Positions 16,749 through 25,453 of a stretch of 64,000 bases of DNA are shown here, piece after piece. How positions within the stretch are numbered: the first letter of the stretch is position 1; each line of letters starts with the position of its first letter. Position numbers and translations under genes: made by a program. The stretch covers positions 248,001 through 312,000 of the forward strand of contig NZ_JACNMM010000005.1 in assembly GCF_020529025.1 (NCBI RefSeq), given 5' to 3'. The DNA comes from Oceaniglobus trochenteri. GTDB lineage: Bacteria; Pseudomonadota; Alphaproteobacteria; Rhodobacterales; Rhodobacteraceae. Under the pieces are notes generated by a model. That model had not been told where the DNA came from. It worked only from the letters and a program-made list of their open reading frames with translations, and made no database searches.

Positions 16749-17486
16749 CTAGTACATCGACATCCCGCCGTTCACATGCAGGGTCGCGCCGGTGACATAG
16801 GCCGCCTCGTTGCTGGCCAGGTACAGTACCGCCGCGGCGATCTCGTCGGCCTCGCCCATGCGCCCCGCGGGCACCTGCGCCAGAAGGGATGCCTTCTGAT
16901 CGTCGTTCAGCGCGGCGGTCATGTCGGTGGTGATGAAACCGGGTGCCACGGCGTTCACCGTCACCCCCCGGCTGGCAACCTCCTGGGCCAGGGATTTCGA
17001 CATCCCGATCATCCCGGCCTTGCTGGCGGCATAGTTCGCCTGCCCGCCGTTCCCCGAGGCCCCGACGATGGACGAGATGTTGACGATCCGCCCCCAGCGC
17101 GCCTTCATCATGCCCCGCAGCACCCCGCGCGACAGCTTCATGGCGGCGGTCAGGTTCACCTCGATCACCTTGTCCCACTGCTCGTCGCTCATGCGCAGCA
17201 TCAGGCCATCGGCGGTGATCCCGGCATTGTTGACCAGGATATCCACAGACCCCATGGCTTTGGCCGCCTGCCCCGGCAGCGCCTCGACGGCGGCACGGTC
17301 CGACAGGTTGCAGGGCAGGACATGCGCCCGTTCGCCCAGGGTTTCGGCCAGCGCCTGCAGGGGCGCCTCGCGGGTGCCCGACAGCGCCACAGTGGCACCG
17401 GCATCATGAAGAACCTTGGCGATGGCACCGCCCAGCCCCCCGGAAGCCCCGGTAATCAGGGCGCATTTTCCTGTCAGATCAAACAT
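16749..17486 (-). CDS. fabG: 3-oxoacyl-ACP reductase
   Basis: 245-residue SDR that reduces 3-oxoacyl-ACP with NADPH. The nucleotide-binding motif TGASGGLGGAIA is at residues 12-23, NNAGI at 86-90, and the catalytic residues are in NISSI (about 138-139) and Y152/K156 of NYAASKAGMIG. It lies between fabD and acpP, the standard fab order. Confidence 0.96.
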   Translation of the reverse strand: MFDLTGKCALITGASGGLGGAIAKVLHDAGATVALSGTREAPLQALAETLGERAHVLPCNLSDRAAVEALPGQAAKAMGSVDILVNNAGITADGLMLRMSDEQWDKVIEVNLTAAMKLSRGVLRGMMKARWGRIVNISSIVGASGNGGQANYAASKAGMIGMSKSLAQEVASRGVTVNAVAPGFITTDMTAALNDDQKASLLAQVPAGRMGEADEIAAAVLYLASNEAAYVTGATLHVNGGMSMY

Positions 17487-17537
17487 CTTGGCTTTGCCTC
17501 TTGTCCTGTTTTCATCGTTCCGGCCCGCAGCGGCCGT

Positions 17538-18467
17538 TCAGCCCAGCCGCGCCGCCACATCCTCGGGCGTGGCGACATTCACCACCTCGGCTTCCTTGAC
17601 GATCCGTCGAATCATCCCCGAAAGGGCTTTGCCCGCGCCGACCTCCCAGAAACTGTCGACACCCGCGTCGGCCATGTTCACCACGCTTTCGCGCCAGCGC
17701 ACCGTACCGGTGATCTGCTGCACCAGAAGCCCGCGAATCTGGTCGGGGTCGCTGACCGGGGCGGCCGTCACGTTGCTGACCACCGGCACCTTCGGCGCGG
17801 CAATCGTCACCTCGGCCAGGGCCGCTTCCATGGCCGTTGCGGCCGGGGCCATCAGCGCACAGTGGAACGGGGCCGATACCGGCAACAGCAGCGCGCGCTT
17901 GGCGCCCTTACCCTTGGCCATGTCGACCGCCCGCTGCACCGCCTCGGCCTCGCCCGAGATCACCACCTGCGCGGGGTCATTGTCGTTTGCCGCCTGGCAA
18001 ACCTGGCCCTGCGCCGCCTCGGCGGCCAGTTCGGTGACACCGGCCAGGTCAAGCCCCAAAATCGCCGCCATGGCACCCTGCCCCACCGGCACCGCCGCCT
18101 GCATCGCCTCGCCCCGCAGCCGCAACAGGCGTGCCGCGTCGCTCAGGGTCAGGGCGCCCGCCGCCGTCAGCGCCGAATACTCGCCAAGGGAGTGGCCGGC
18201 CAGAAAGGCAGCGCTTTCCACCCCGATCCCCTCGGCCTCCAGCGCGCGCATGGCCGCGATCGAGGTGGCCATCAGCGCCGGCTGGGCGTTGGCCGTCAGG
18301 GTCAGATCCTCGGCCTGGCCTTCCCAGATCAGCGCCGACAGGTCCTGGCCCAATGCGTCGTTCACCTCGTCGAAAACGGCGCGCGCTGCGGGATATGCCT
18401 CGGCCAGCGCGCGGCCCATGCCGATGGCTTGGGCGCCCTGGCCCGGAAACACGAATGCACGGCTCAT
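17538..18467 (-). CDS. fabD: Malonyl-CoA:ACP transacylase
   Basis: 309-residue enzyme that loads malonate on ACP. The nucleophile is S93 in GHSLGEYSAL; the oxyanion glutamine lies in FPGQGAQ at the start; the catalytic His is in SAPFHCALM. The start at 18467 has GGAGG eight bases upstream. It heads the fabD-fabG unit and is divergent from the b561-YceI gene across a 175-base gap. Confidence 0.96.
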   Translation of the reverse strand: MSRAFVFPGQGAQAIGMGRALAEAYPAARAVFDEVNDALGQDLSALIWEGQAEDLTLTANAQPALMATSIAAMRALEAEGIGVESAAFLAGHSLGEYSALTAAGALTLSDAARLLRLRGEAMQAAVPVGQGAMAAILGLDLAGVTELAAEAAQGQVCQAANDNDPAQVVISGEAEAVQRAVDMAKGKGAKRALLLPVSAPFHCALMAPAATAMEAALAEVTIAAPKVPVVSNVTAAPVSDPDQIRGLLVQQITGTVRWRESVVNMADAGVDSFWEVGAGKALSGMIRRIVKEAEVVNVATPEDVAARLG

Positions 18468-18642
18468 CCCGTGGCCCTCCTTGTGAAATTCCAATCTGTT
18501 TCAAAGGCTGACGGATACAGTGCAATGACCCGGCGCGCAACTCGGGGCTGCCCCTGCGCACAGCGCCCCTGCGCCCGCTGCGATTGCCCCGCCACGGCGC
18601 CCTGCCTAGTTTCGCGCGATCCACAGTTGCAAAAGGTTCACG

Positions 18643-19827
18643 ATGCCCCGCTCAAACACGCCGCTTCTTTACGGTTCGGTCACCAAGACCTTCCACTGGC
18701 TGACCGCCCTGCTGATCCTCACCGCGATTCCGCTGGGGCTGATCGCCAACCGCCTGCCCCATGAGACGGCGGCGGAACTGGCGCTGAAGGCGCAGCTTTT
18801 CAGCCTGCACAAGACGGTGGGCATCGCCGCATTCGCCGTTGCACTGTTGCGCATTCTCTGGGCCCTGACCCAGCGCAAACCGGCGCCGCTGCACCCCGAG
18901 CGGCGCGGCGAAACCCTGCTGGCCGAGGTGGTGCACTGGTCGCTTTACGGCGCGATGGTGGTGGTGCCGTTGTCGGGCTGGCTGCACCATGCGGCCACCT
19001 CGGGCTTTGCGCCCATCCTCTGGCCCTTCGGGCAGTCTCTGCCGCTGGTGGCGCAATCCGAAAGCCTTGCCGCCTTTTTCGCCGCGGTGCATTTCGTCTT
19101 CACCAAGGTGCTGATCCTGTCGATCCTGCTGCACATCGCCGGGGCCATCAAGCACGCCCTGATCGACCGCGACGCCACGCTGGCGCGGATGCTGCCGGGC
19201 ACCCCGGCGTTGCAACGCGACGCCACCCCGCACAACCACACCCGCCCGGCCATGATCGCGGGGGCGATCTATGCCGCCGGCTTCGCGCTCTCGGTGGCCT
19301 TGGCCCCGCCGACGCCGGGCCAGGCCAGCGGCCCCGCCCTGACCGAAAGCGGCGGCGAATGGCAGGTGCAGGCGGGCAGCCTGTCGATCAGGGTGCAACA
19401 GTTCGGTTCCGAGGTCGAAGGCCAGTTCTCGCGCTGGTCGGCCGATATCGCCTTCGACGAAAACGCCCCCTCGCCCCATGGCGCGGTGGATGTCGAGATC
19501 GACATCAACTCCCTTACCCTGGGGTCGGTCACCGAACAGGCCATGGGCCCGGCCTATTTCGACGCCGAGACCTTCCCAACCGCGACCTTCCGAGGCGATA
19601 TCCTGTCGACCGATGGCGCCTATCGCGCCGAGGGCACCCTGACCCTGAAAGGTGCCGAAGTGCCCGTGACCCTGCCCTTCACCCTGACGCTGGAGGGTGA
19701 TCGGGCCGAGATGCGCGGCCAAACCACGGTCGACCGGCTGAATTTCGGCATCGGGGCCGACCAGACTGACGAGGCGACGCTGGGCTTTGCGGTGGTGATC
19801 GACGTGGCCCTGACCGCCAGCCGCTGA
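18643..19827 (+). CDS. Cytochrome b561 / YceI-domain fusion protein
   Basis: 394 residues with two parts. Residues about 10-185 are a four-helix diheme cytochrome b561-type membrane domain, with candidate heme ligand histidines in KTFHWLTALL, SLHKTVG, LHHAATSG and LLHIAGAIKHAL. A further hydrophobic segment near 205-222 leads to a C-terminal YceI domain (about 225-394) with EFGxEVEGQFSRW-like and PVTLPFTLTLEG sequence, a lipocalin-like fold that binds polyisoprenoids. This suggests a quinol-related electron carrier with a periplasmic lipid-binding partner in one chain. It faces a second, free-standing YceI gene. Confidence 0.88.
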   Translation: MPRSNTPLLYGSVTKTFHWLTALLILTAIPLGLIANRLPHETAAELALKAQLFSLHKTVGIAAFAVALLRILWALTQRKPAPLHPERRGETLLAEVVHWSLYGAMVVVPLSGWLHHAATSGFAPILWPFGQSLPLVAQSESLAAFFAAVHFVFTKVLILSILLHIAGAIKHALIDRDATLARMLPGTPALQRDATPHNHTRPAMIAGAIYAAGFALSVALAPPTPGQASGPALTESGGEWQVQAGSLSIRVQQFGSEVEGQFSRWSADIAFDENAPSPHGAVDVEIDINSLTLGSVTEQAMGPAYFDAETFPTATFRGDILSTDGAYRAEGTLTLKGAEVPVTLPFTLTLEGDRAEMRGQTTVDRLNFGIGADQTDEATLGFAVVIDVALTASR

Positions 19828-19835
19828 ACATGAAA

Positions 19836-19863
19836 AGGGCCGCCGGATCTCTCCGGCGGCCCT
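19836..19863. terminator. Shared hairpin between two convergent YceI-type genes
   Basis: AGGGCCGCCGG and CCGGCGGCCCT form a perfect 11-bp stem with a 6-base loop. On the minus strand it is followed by TTTT, fitting termination of the yceI gene; on the plus strand no T run follows. Confidence 0.7.
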
Positions 19864-19886
19864 GTCAGGCGTTCGTCAGGCCCGCG

Positions 19887-20483
19887 TCACTCGGCGGCGA
19901 TGGCTTCGATCGACAGGTCAATCTGCACCTCGTCGCTGACGAAGGGCGCGAACATGCCAAGGTTGAAATCGCTGCGCACCACGGTGCCGGTGGCGTTGAA
20001 ACCGGCGGCCGCCTTGCCCTGATGCGGCGGGAAGGGATATTCACCCGACTTGGTCATCTCGGCATCCAGAACCAACGGCTTGGTCACGCCGTTCAGCGTC
20101 AGATCGCCCGTGATGCGGGCGGTCGTTTCGCCCATCAACTCGATGGAGGTCGATTCGAAGGTGACCTCGGGAAATTCGCCCAGCTTGAAGAAATCGCCCG
20201 ACTGCAGAAAGTGGTCGCTGCGCGGCTGCCAGCCGGTGATCATCGTATCGGCCGGAAAGCTGACCGAAACGGACGACGCAGCGGGATCTTCGCTGTCGAA
20301 CTGGATCTCGCCCTCGAAGCCCGAGAACATGCCGTGGCTGGTGGAGAATCCGGCGTGGTTATAGCTGAACACGATCTGGCTGTGGCTCGGGTCCAGCATG
20401 TAGGTCTGCGCCTCGGCCAGGGCAGCACCGCCAGAAAGGGTGACTGCGGTGCCAAGGATCGCGGGAAGAAGTGTCTTGTGCAT
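19887..20483 (-). CDS. YceI family periplasmic protein
   Basis: 198 residues with a Sec signal peptide (MHKTLLPAILGTAVTLSGGA, cleavage near ALAEA). The mature protein is a single YceI domain: YMLDPSHSQIVFSYNHAGFS at its start and GDLTLNGVTKPLVLDAEM in the middle. Members bind polyisoprenoid lipids in a lipocalin-like barrel; the cellular role is not settled. It is convergent with the b561-YceI fusion and shares the hairpin with it. Confidence 0.93.
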   Translation of the reverse strand: MHKTLLPAILGTAVTLSGGAALAEAQTYMLDPSHSQIVFSYNHAGFSTSHGMFSGFEGEIQFDSEDPAASSVSVSFPADTMITGWQPRSDHFLQSGDFFKLGEFPEVTFESTSIELMGETTARITGDLTLNGVTKPLVLDAEMTKSGEYPFPPHQGKAAAGFNATGTVVRSDFNLGMFAPFVSDEVQIDLSIEAIAAE

Positions 20484-20596
20484 GAAATGCTCCGGTAACT
20501 GTGAAAAACTCTGCCCCCTTACCTGAAGCAGCAGCCTTCACCCGGCAATTCAGTGGCGTTTCACAGCGCCTGTTCGCTCATGCACTCAACTTTGTG

Positions 20597-21229
20597 TCAG
20601 GCCGCCTGCATCCGGGCCACCGCGCTGGCCTTGGCCGCCTCTTCCTGGGGCATCGGGCGCTGTGGCTGGGGCATCGTGCGGGCCTTGGCCAGATCGGCAT
20701 TGATCCGGCGGTGGATATCGCCAAGAACATCGTGGTGCGCGACGCCCAGAAGCAAAGGCTCATCCGCGCCGCAAACCTCCATGAACAGGCATGACGCCAT
20801 CGGTTCGGCCCGGTTGGGGCGTATGAACAGGCCCGTCACCTCGTCAAAACGGATACGCAGCATCAACTTTTCGATGCCGCTGGCCGCGCGCAGGATCTGG
20901 CGGAATTCGCAATGCACAAGATCGACCTGGCATTCATATTGCGGGCGTGGCCGCGCCGCCCAGAACAGCATGACCGAAAGAACCGCCAGCCCCCCCGACA
21001 GCACCAGCTTGAGCGGCAGAACCTCGGCCGAGGTCACCGCGCCGGGCCAGAACCAGAAGGCCGCAAGGAAGACCAGCGCGCCAATGGCAACGAAACGCAT
21101 CACCCTTTCCCACATCACCACGTACATCAGCGCATTGCGCCCCTGGGTCAGGACATAGCCGCTGTAGACATCGAACATCGAAAGATGCGGCTGCGGAGCT
21201 GTCGGGGAAAGTGGGGCATCTTTGGTCAT
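20597..21229 (-). CDS. Membrane protein of unknown function
   Basis: 210 residues. I do not recognise a named family. Two membrane helices are predicted near residues 45-64 (FVAIGALVFLAAFWFWPGAV) and 70-92, with a soluble C-terminal part of about 115 residues beginning RPRPQYECQVDLVHCEFRQI. The soluble part has alternating hydrophobic strands (LMLRIRFDEVTGLFIRP), as in PH-like domains placed after two helices. The start at 21229 is chosen because sequence upstream in the frame looks like leader DNA. It is divergent from rpsF. Confidence 0.75.
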   Translation of the reverse strand: MTKDAPLSPTAPQPHLSMFDVYSGYVLTQGRNALMYVVMWERVMRFVAIGALVFLAAFWFWPGAVTSAEVLPLKLVLSGGLAVLSVMLFWAARPRPQYECQVDLVHCEFRQILRAASGIEKLMLRIRFDEVTGLFIRPNRAEPMASCLFMEVCGADEPLLLGVAHHDVLGDIHRRINADLAKARTMPQPQRPMPQEEAAKASAVARMQAA

Positions 21230-21343
21230 GGTTTTCTCTACCAAGGTCGGGTTAAAAAATGGGTAAAGGGCAAAGAGGGCAGAAATGCGGCACCGCCATG
21301 CCGATTTGCCGACCGCGATTGCCCCCTGCCGGCCAAGGGGGGC

Positions 21344-21372
21344 TTGCATAGCGCGCGCCCCGCCCGTAAAAG
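21344..21372 (+). promoter_or_regulatory. Putative promoter of the rpsF operon
   Basis: TTGCAT, a 17-base GC-rich spacer and TAAAAG, followed by a GC-rich discriminator (GCGCCC). Such discriminators are typical of ribosomal promoters under stringent control. The start would fall at about 21379, right at the leader hairpin. Confidence 0.5.
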
Positions 21373-21379
21373 CGCCCAT

Positions 21380-21431
21380 CCTTCCGTGAGCAATGCATAC
21401 TGCGCAACCTCTCGTGACCGGCAACGGAAGG
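21380..21431 (+). promoter_or_regulatory. Leader hairpin of rpsF mRNA, possible S6:S18 autoregulation site
   Basis: CCTTCCGT (21380-21387) and ACGGAAGG (21424-21431) pair perfectly and enclose 36 bases that include ACCGG next to the closing stem. Bacterial rpsF leaders are known to carry a hairpin with a CCG box bound by the S6:S18 complex. Position, 48 bases before the rpsF ATG, fits; the assignment is inference. Confidence 0.45.
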
Positions 21432-21479
21432 CTCGCCGCCGGTCTTTGAAGTGCGCTTGAACATAGAACTGGAGAGCAC

Positions 21480-21833
21480 ATGCCGCTTTATGAGCATGTC
21501 TTCATTTCCCGCCAGGACCTGAGCAACACCCAGGCCGAGGGATTGATCGAACATTTCAGCACGGTTCTTGCCGACAACGGCGGCAAGGTGGTTGATCACG
21601 AATACTGGGGCGTCAAGACGATGGCCTACAAGATCAACAAGAACCGCAAGGGCCACTACGCCTATCTGCGCACCGATGCCCCCGCCTCGGCCGTCCAGGA
21701 AATGGAGCGCCTGATGCGCCTTCATGACGACGTGATGCGCGTGCTGACCATCAAGATGGACGAACTGCCCGAAGGCCCGTCGATCCAGATGCAAAAGCGC
21801 GACGAGCGCGATTCCCGCCGCGAACGCCGCTGA
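21480..21833 (+). CDS. rpsF: 30S ribosomal protein S6
   Basis: 117-residue S6. It starts MPLYEHVFISRQDLSNTQ and has the family blocks VVDHEYWGVKTMAYKINKNR and GHYAYLRTDAPASAV. The basic tail RDERDSRRERR is common in alphaproteobacteria. GGAGAG precedes the start. First gene of rpsF-rpsR-rplI. Confidence 0.98.
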   Translation: MPLYEHVFISRQDLSNTQAEGLIEHFSTVLADNGGKVVDHEYWGVKTMAYKINKNRKGHYAYLRTDAPASAVQEMERLMRLHDDVMRVLTIKMDELPEGPSIQMQKRDERDSRRERR

Positions 21834-21850
21834 ACCAGAGGAGCTAACCC

Positions 21851-22078
21851 ATGGCAACGAAACCATTTTTCCGCCGCCGCAAGGTCTGCCCGTTCTCTGG
21901 CGACAATGCACCCAAGATCGATTACAAGGACACGCGCCTTCTGCAACGCTACATCTCCGAGCGTGGCAAGATCGTGCCGTCCCGCATCACGGCCGTGTCG
22001 GCCAAGAAGCAGCGTGAACTGGCCCGCGCGATCAAGCGCGCCCGCTTCCTCGCCCTGCTGCCCTACGCCGTGAACTGA
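21851..22078 (+). CDS. rpsR: 30S ribosomal protein S18
   Basis: 75-residue S18 with [20 protein letters not shown] and the rRNA-binding [18 protein letters not shown] block. It forms a heterodimer with S6 in the 30S platform. It starts 17 bases after rpsF, with GAGGAG just upstream. Confidence 0.98.
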   Translation: MATKPFFRRRKVCPFSGDNAPKIDYKDTRLLQRYISERGKIVPSRITAVSAKKQRELARAIKRARFLALLPYAVN

Positions 22079-22089
22079 GGAGCAAGCAC

Positions 22090-22710
22090 ATGCAAGTCAT
22101 CCTTTTGGAACGTGTGGCCAAGCTGGGCCAGATGGGCGAAGTCGTGGACGTGAAGCCCGGCTATGCCCGCAACTTCCTGCTGCCGCTGAAAAAGGCGATG
22201 TCGGCGTCCGCCGCGAATATCGCCGCCTTCGAGGCACAGAAAGCCCAGCTTGAGGCGCACAACCTCGAGACCAAGAAAGAGGCCGAAGCGATGTCGGCCA
22301 AGCTCGACGGACAGCAGTTCGTCGTGATTCGCTCGGCATCCGATTCCGGTGCGCTTTACGGTTCGGTCACCACCCGTGACGCCGCCGACGCGGCAACCGA
22401 AGCGGGCTTCACCGTCGACCGCAAGCAGGTCGCGCTGACCGCGCCGATCAAGTACCTGGGCCTGCACACGGTCCTGGTCACGCTGCACCCGGAAGTCGAA
22501 GCCAAGATCGAACTGAACGTCGCCCGTTCGCCCGAAGAGGCCGAACTTCAGGCCTCGGGCAAGTCGATCCAGGAACTGGCAGCCGAGGAAGAGGCCGCGG
22601 CCGAATTCGAAATCCAGGAGCTGTTCGACGATATCGGCGGCGCTGCGAACGAAGATTTCGGCGACGGCGAAGACAGCCCCTCGCCCGTGGCGACCGACGA
22701 CGACAACTGA
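22090..22710 (+). CDS. rplI: 50S ribosomal protein L9
   Basis: 206-residue L9. The N-terminal rRNA-binding domain [20 protein letters not shown] with [12 protein letters not shown] is followed by the long helix (residues about 40-75) and the C-terminal domain. A C-terminal acidic extension of about 50 residues (beginning near [16 protein letters not shown]) goes beyond the E. coli protein and is usual in Rhodobacterales. It starts 11 bases after rpsR, with GAGGAG upstream, and a strong terminator follows. Confidence 0.98.
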   Translation: MQVILLERVAKLGQMGEVVDVKPGYARNFLLPLKKAMSASAANIAAFEAQKAQLEAHNLETKKEAEAMSAKLDGQQFVVIRSASDSGALYGSVTTRDAADAATEAGFTVDRKQVALTAPIKYLGLHTVLVTLHPEVEAKIELNVARSPEEAELQASGKSIQELAAEEEAAAEFEIQELFDDIGGAANEDFGDGEDSPSPVATDDDN

Positions 22711-22731
22711 TCGTCGAAAACCAGAAAAAAG

Positions 22732-22763
22732 AAAGGCCGCGCAACATCTTGCGCGGCCTTTTT
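22732..22763 (+). terminator. Terminator of the rpsF-rpsR-rplI operon
   Basis: AAAGGCCGCGCAA and TTGCGCGGCCTTT form a 13-bp stem with a CATC loop, followed by T residues. The complementary A run makes it likely to work on the minus strand too, but the cyclase-FHA gene ends just downstream at 22779, so it may serve both genes. Confidence 0.85.
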
Positions 22764-22778
22764 CATGCCTTTCACGGC

Positions 22779-23651
22779 CTAGACGCGCTCCAGCGCGCCG
22801 GTGCGAAATCCGATCACGTTGTCCTTCTCGGGCCTGACGGCGGTGCCGATCACGATCTCGCCCGCCCCGCTCAACAGTGTGGTGCGGCGGTGCACCATTA
22901 GATCCTGCCCCTGGTCCATCCGCACCCTGCTCCCGCCCGAGCTGTGATCGGTGAACTCCAACTCGCCACTGCTGATCGTCAGAACCGCGTGGCTGCGCGA
23001 AACGCTAGGCACCTTGATCAGGATATCACTGTCGGGCGCCCGCCCGATTGTCAGCCGCCCGCCCGGCACCAACTGCCAATGGGCATCCCCCAGCGACACA
23101 TCGGCAATGGCCATGCGGTTGCTGCCGCCACGCCCGCCGGGAATCACCGTCGTCTGGGTGCCCAGCGTGGCCACCGTGCAGGAAAAAACCTGCGTCGCGG
23201 CCTCTTTTCCCCGAAGCGGAATCGCGCCGATCGCAAGGAACCTCTGCCTGTGGGACTCGTCCAGATCGTCATGACAGGCATCGCCGAACAGGATCTCTCC
23301 GGCCTTGGCAAGTGACGCCAGCCGCGCCGCCGTATTCACCGCGCCGCCGTATATGTCATTGGCATGGCTCAGGATTTCGCCGAAATAGGCACCCGCGTGA
23401 ATGGCCAGATCGTCGGGCCAGGGTTCGTTTATCATGGCCCAGGCGGCAAGGAAGGCGCCGTTGGAATCGGGGAAGAACGACAGCACGTCGTCTCCCTTCG
23501 ACTTCACGCAATGCCCCCCCGCCTCCACGATCAGCGCGCGCATGCGGGCCAGAACGCTGTCGATGCGGGCCAGCGCCTCGGCGTTGCCCATACGGTCGAA
23601 CAATCGGGTGCTTCCGGTCACATCGGACACCAGCACACAGGCCAGGGACAT
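22779..23651 (-). CDS. Class III nucleotide cyclase-like protein with FHA domain
   Basis: 290 residues. The N-terminal cyclase homology domain (about 1-165) has a metal-binding Asp in SDVTGSTRLFDR (D10), a second in SKGDDVLSFF (D54/55) and the NTAARL transition-state region. The substrate-specifying lysine of true adenylate cyclases is not obvious by eye. A C-terminal FHA domain (about 195-285) shows LTIGRAPDSD and VSRSHAVL, the GR...SxxH phosphothreonine-binding signature. Together this suggests a soluble signalling protein linked to Ser/Thr phosphorylation. The start at 23651 is the first Met that begins the domain. Confidence 0.85.
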   Translation of the reverse strand: MSLACVLVSDVTGSTRLFDRMGNAEALARIDSVLARMRALIVEAGGHCVKSKGDDVLSFFPDSNGAFLAAWAMINEPWPDDLAIHAGAYFGEILSHANDIYGGAVNTAARLASLAKAGEILFGDACHDDLDESHRQRFLAIGAIPLRGKEAATQVFSCTVATLGTQTTVIPGGRGGSNRMAIADVSLGDAHWQLVPGGRLTIGRAPDSDILIKVPSVSRSHAVLTISSGELEFTDHSSGGSRVRMDQGQDLMVHRRTTLLSGAGEIVIGTAVRPEKDNVIGFRTGALERV

Positions 23652-23743
23652 GGGAAAACAAGCTCCTGATAGGAAAATGGGTCGGTTGAAAATATGCGCG
23701 CAACCTATCGCGCCCGGGGACGCGGGCGCAACCGCCCGGCCAC

Positions 23744-23772
23744 AAAAAAGGCCGCCCCAGGGGCGGCCTTTC
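23744..23772 (-). terminator. Terminator of tig
   Basis: AAAGGCCGCCC and GGGCGGCCTTT pair around a short loop, with six T on the minus strand. It lies 20 bases after the trigger factor stop. Confidence 0.85.
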
Positions 23773-23792
23773 ACAACGCCAAAAGCGTCTGA

Positions 23793-25121
23793 TTACTCGT
23801 CGGTGTCCAGCGCTTCGACAGCGGCCTCAAGCTCGGCCTTGGTGGCGGGCTTTTCGGTCACATTGGCCAGTTCGAAGACATAATCGACAACCTTGTCTTC
23901 AAAGATCGGCGCCTGAAGCTGCTGGCGCATCTGGGCGTTTTGCTGAACGAATTCAAAGAACTGGCGTTCCTGACCGGGGTACTGACGGGCCTGGTTCATC
24001 ACGGCCTGGGTCATCTCGGCGTCGGTCACGCTGATTTCGTTCTTGCGGCCCAGTTCGGCCAGAAGCAGGCCAAGACGCACGCGACGCTCGGCCAGCTTCT
24101 GATGCTCGTCGGTCGGCTCGATCTCGGGGTGATCGTGGCCTTGGACGTCGGGGTTGTCCTCGTGCCACAACTGATGCGCGATCTGGTCGGCCTCGGCCTT
24201 GACCAGCGACGGCGGCAGCTCAAAGCTAACCTTCTCGTCCAGTTGGTCCAGCAGCGCGCGCTTCATCACCGCACGGGCGGCGCCCGAGTATTCGGCGGTC
24301 AGACGCTCGCGGATCTGGTCCTTCAGGGCGTCCAGGCTTTCGGCGCCGAACCCCTTGGCCAGTTCATCGTCGATGGCGGTTTCGCCGGGCTTCTTCACTT
24401 CCTTCACGGTCACCGCGAACGAGGCTTCCTTGCCCTTCAGATGCTCGGCCTGATAATCGTCGGGGAAGTTCACCTTCACCTCAAGCTCGTCACCGGCCTT
24501 GGCACCGACCAGCTGATCCTCGAACCCCGGAATGAAGGATTTCGAGCCCAGCACCAGCGGATAATCCTCGGCGGCGCCGCCTTCGAACTTCTCGCCGTCG
24601 ATCGAGCCGACAAAATCGATCACGATCTGGTCGTCGTTCTTGGCCTTGCCCTTTTTCGTCTCATAGGACTTGCGGCTGTCGGCCAGCGATTTCAGCGCCT
24701 CGTCCACCGCTTCCTCGTCGGGGGAAACGACCATCTTTTCCAGCGTGATCGACGAGGCATCCAGATCGGGGATCTCGGGCAGCGCTTCGTAGGACATCGA
24801 AACCTCGATATCGTCGCCCTCTTTCCAGTCGTCCTTGGTCATCTTCACTTCGGGCTGCATGGCCGGGCGGTCGCCGCTGTCCTCGAAATGCTTGGACATG
24901 GCGCCATCGACGGTTTCCTGCATCGCTTCACCCAGAAGCCGCGGGCCGAACTGCTTTTTCAGCAGGGCCATGGGCACCTTGCCCTTGCGAAAGCCCTTCA
25001 TCTCGACTTCGGGCTGAGCCTCTTTCAGCTTCTCGTTCACCTTGTCGTCCAGCTCCGAAGCGGGAACGGTGATCTGATAGGCGCGCTTGAGGCCCTCGTT
25101 CAGGGTTTCAGTGACCTGCAT
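23793..25121 (-). CDS. tig: Trigger factor, ribosome-associated chaperone and prolyl isomerase
   Basis: 442-residue trigger factor. The N-terminal ribosome-binding domain has the signature [17 protein letters not shown]; the FKBP-type isomerase domain is near residues 160-245 ([19 protein letters not shown]), and the C-terminal helical chaperone arms follow. The start at 25121 ([15 protein letters not shown]) has AAGGA seven bases upstream; an ATG five codons earlier is a less likely alternative. It is a single gene with its own terminator. Confidence 0.97.
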   Translation of the reverse strand: MQVTETLNEGLKRAYQITVPASELDDKVNEKLKEAQPEVEMKGFRKGKVPMALLKKQFGPRLLGEAMQETVDGAMSKHFEDSGDRPAMQPEVKMTKDDWKEGDDIEVSMSYEALPEIPDLDASSITLEKMVVSPDEEAVDEALKSLADSRKSYETKKGKAKNDDQIVIDFVGSIDGEKFEGGAAEDYPLVLGSKSFIPGFEDQLVGAKAGDELEVKVNFPDDYQAEHLKGKEASFAVTVKEVKKPGETAIDDELAKGFGAESLDALKDQIRERLTAEYSGAARAVMKRALLDQLDEKVSFELPPSLVKAEADQIAHQLWHEDNPDVQGHDHPEIEPTDEHQKLAERRVRLGLLLAELGRKNEISVTDAEMTQAVMNQARQYPGQERQFFEFVQQNAQMRQQLQAPIFEDKVVDYVFELANVTEKPATKAELEAAVEALDTDE

Positions 25122-25453
25122 CTCAATTCCTTTCATGGTCCGCCAACCCCCGGCGCGCCCCGTGGCGCAATTCTCCCGAGGGCAAGCGGAGACAACCTTT
25201 GGCGCCAGCCATCCGCGCTGCCGCAATCCGTGACCGCATAACAAAAGAAAATAGGGTGTTCTAGGAGAAAATGACACCACGGGCGCCGGACCGCCACGCC
25301 ACGGCACGATCGCCAAATCCGGCGGCATTCGCAGGCCCTTCGCGCGCCTGTCGCAGGGCATCGGCAAGGGGCGCGCATCTGCGCGGCTGTCCCCTTCTCG
25401 GCCTGATGCCCCCGCCCGCGTGCGCGGACGGGCCGCTCTGCGCCCCTGCGCCC
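25122..25453. other. 332-bp intergenic region upstream of tig, no gene seen
   Basis: This holds the untranslated leader and presumed promoter of tig and the 3' region of the dehydrogenase gene. An AT-rich patch at about 25236-25272 stands out, but no convincing -35/-10 pair is seen. A GC-rich stretch at about 25410-25435 could fold after the dehydrogenase stop, without a T run. Confidence 0.5.
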
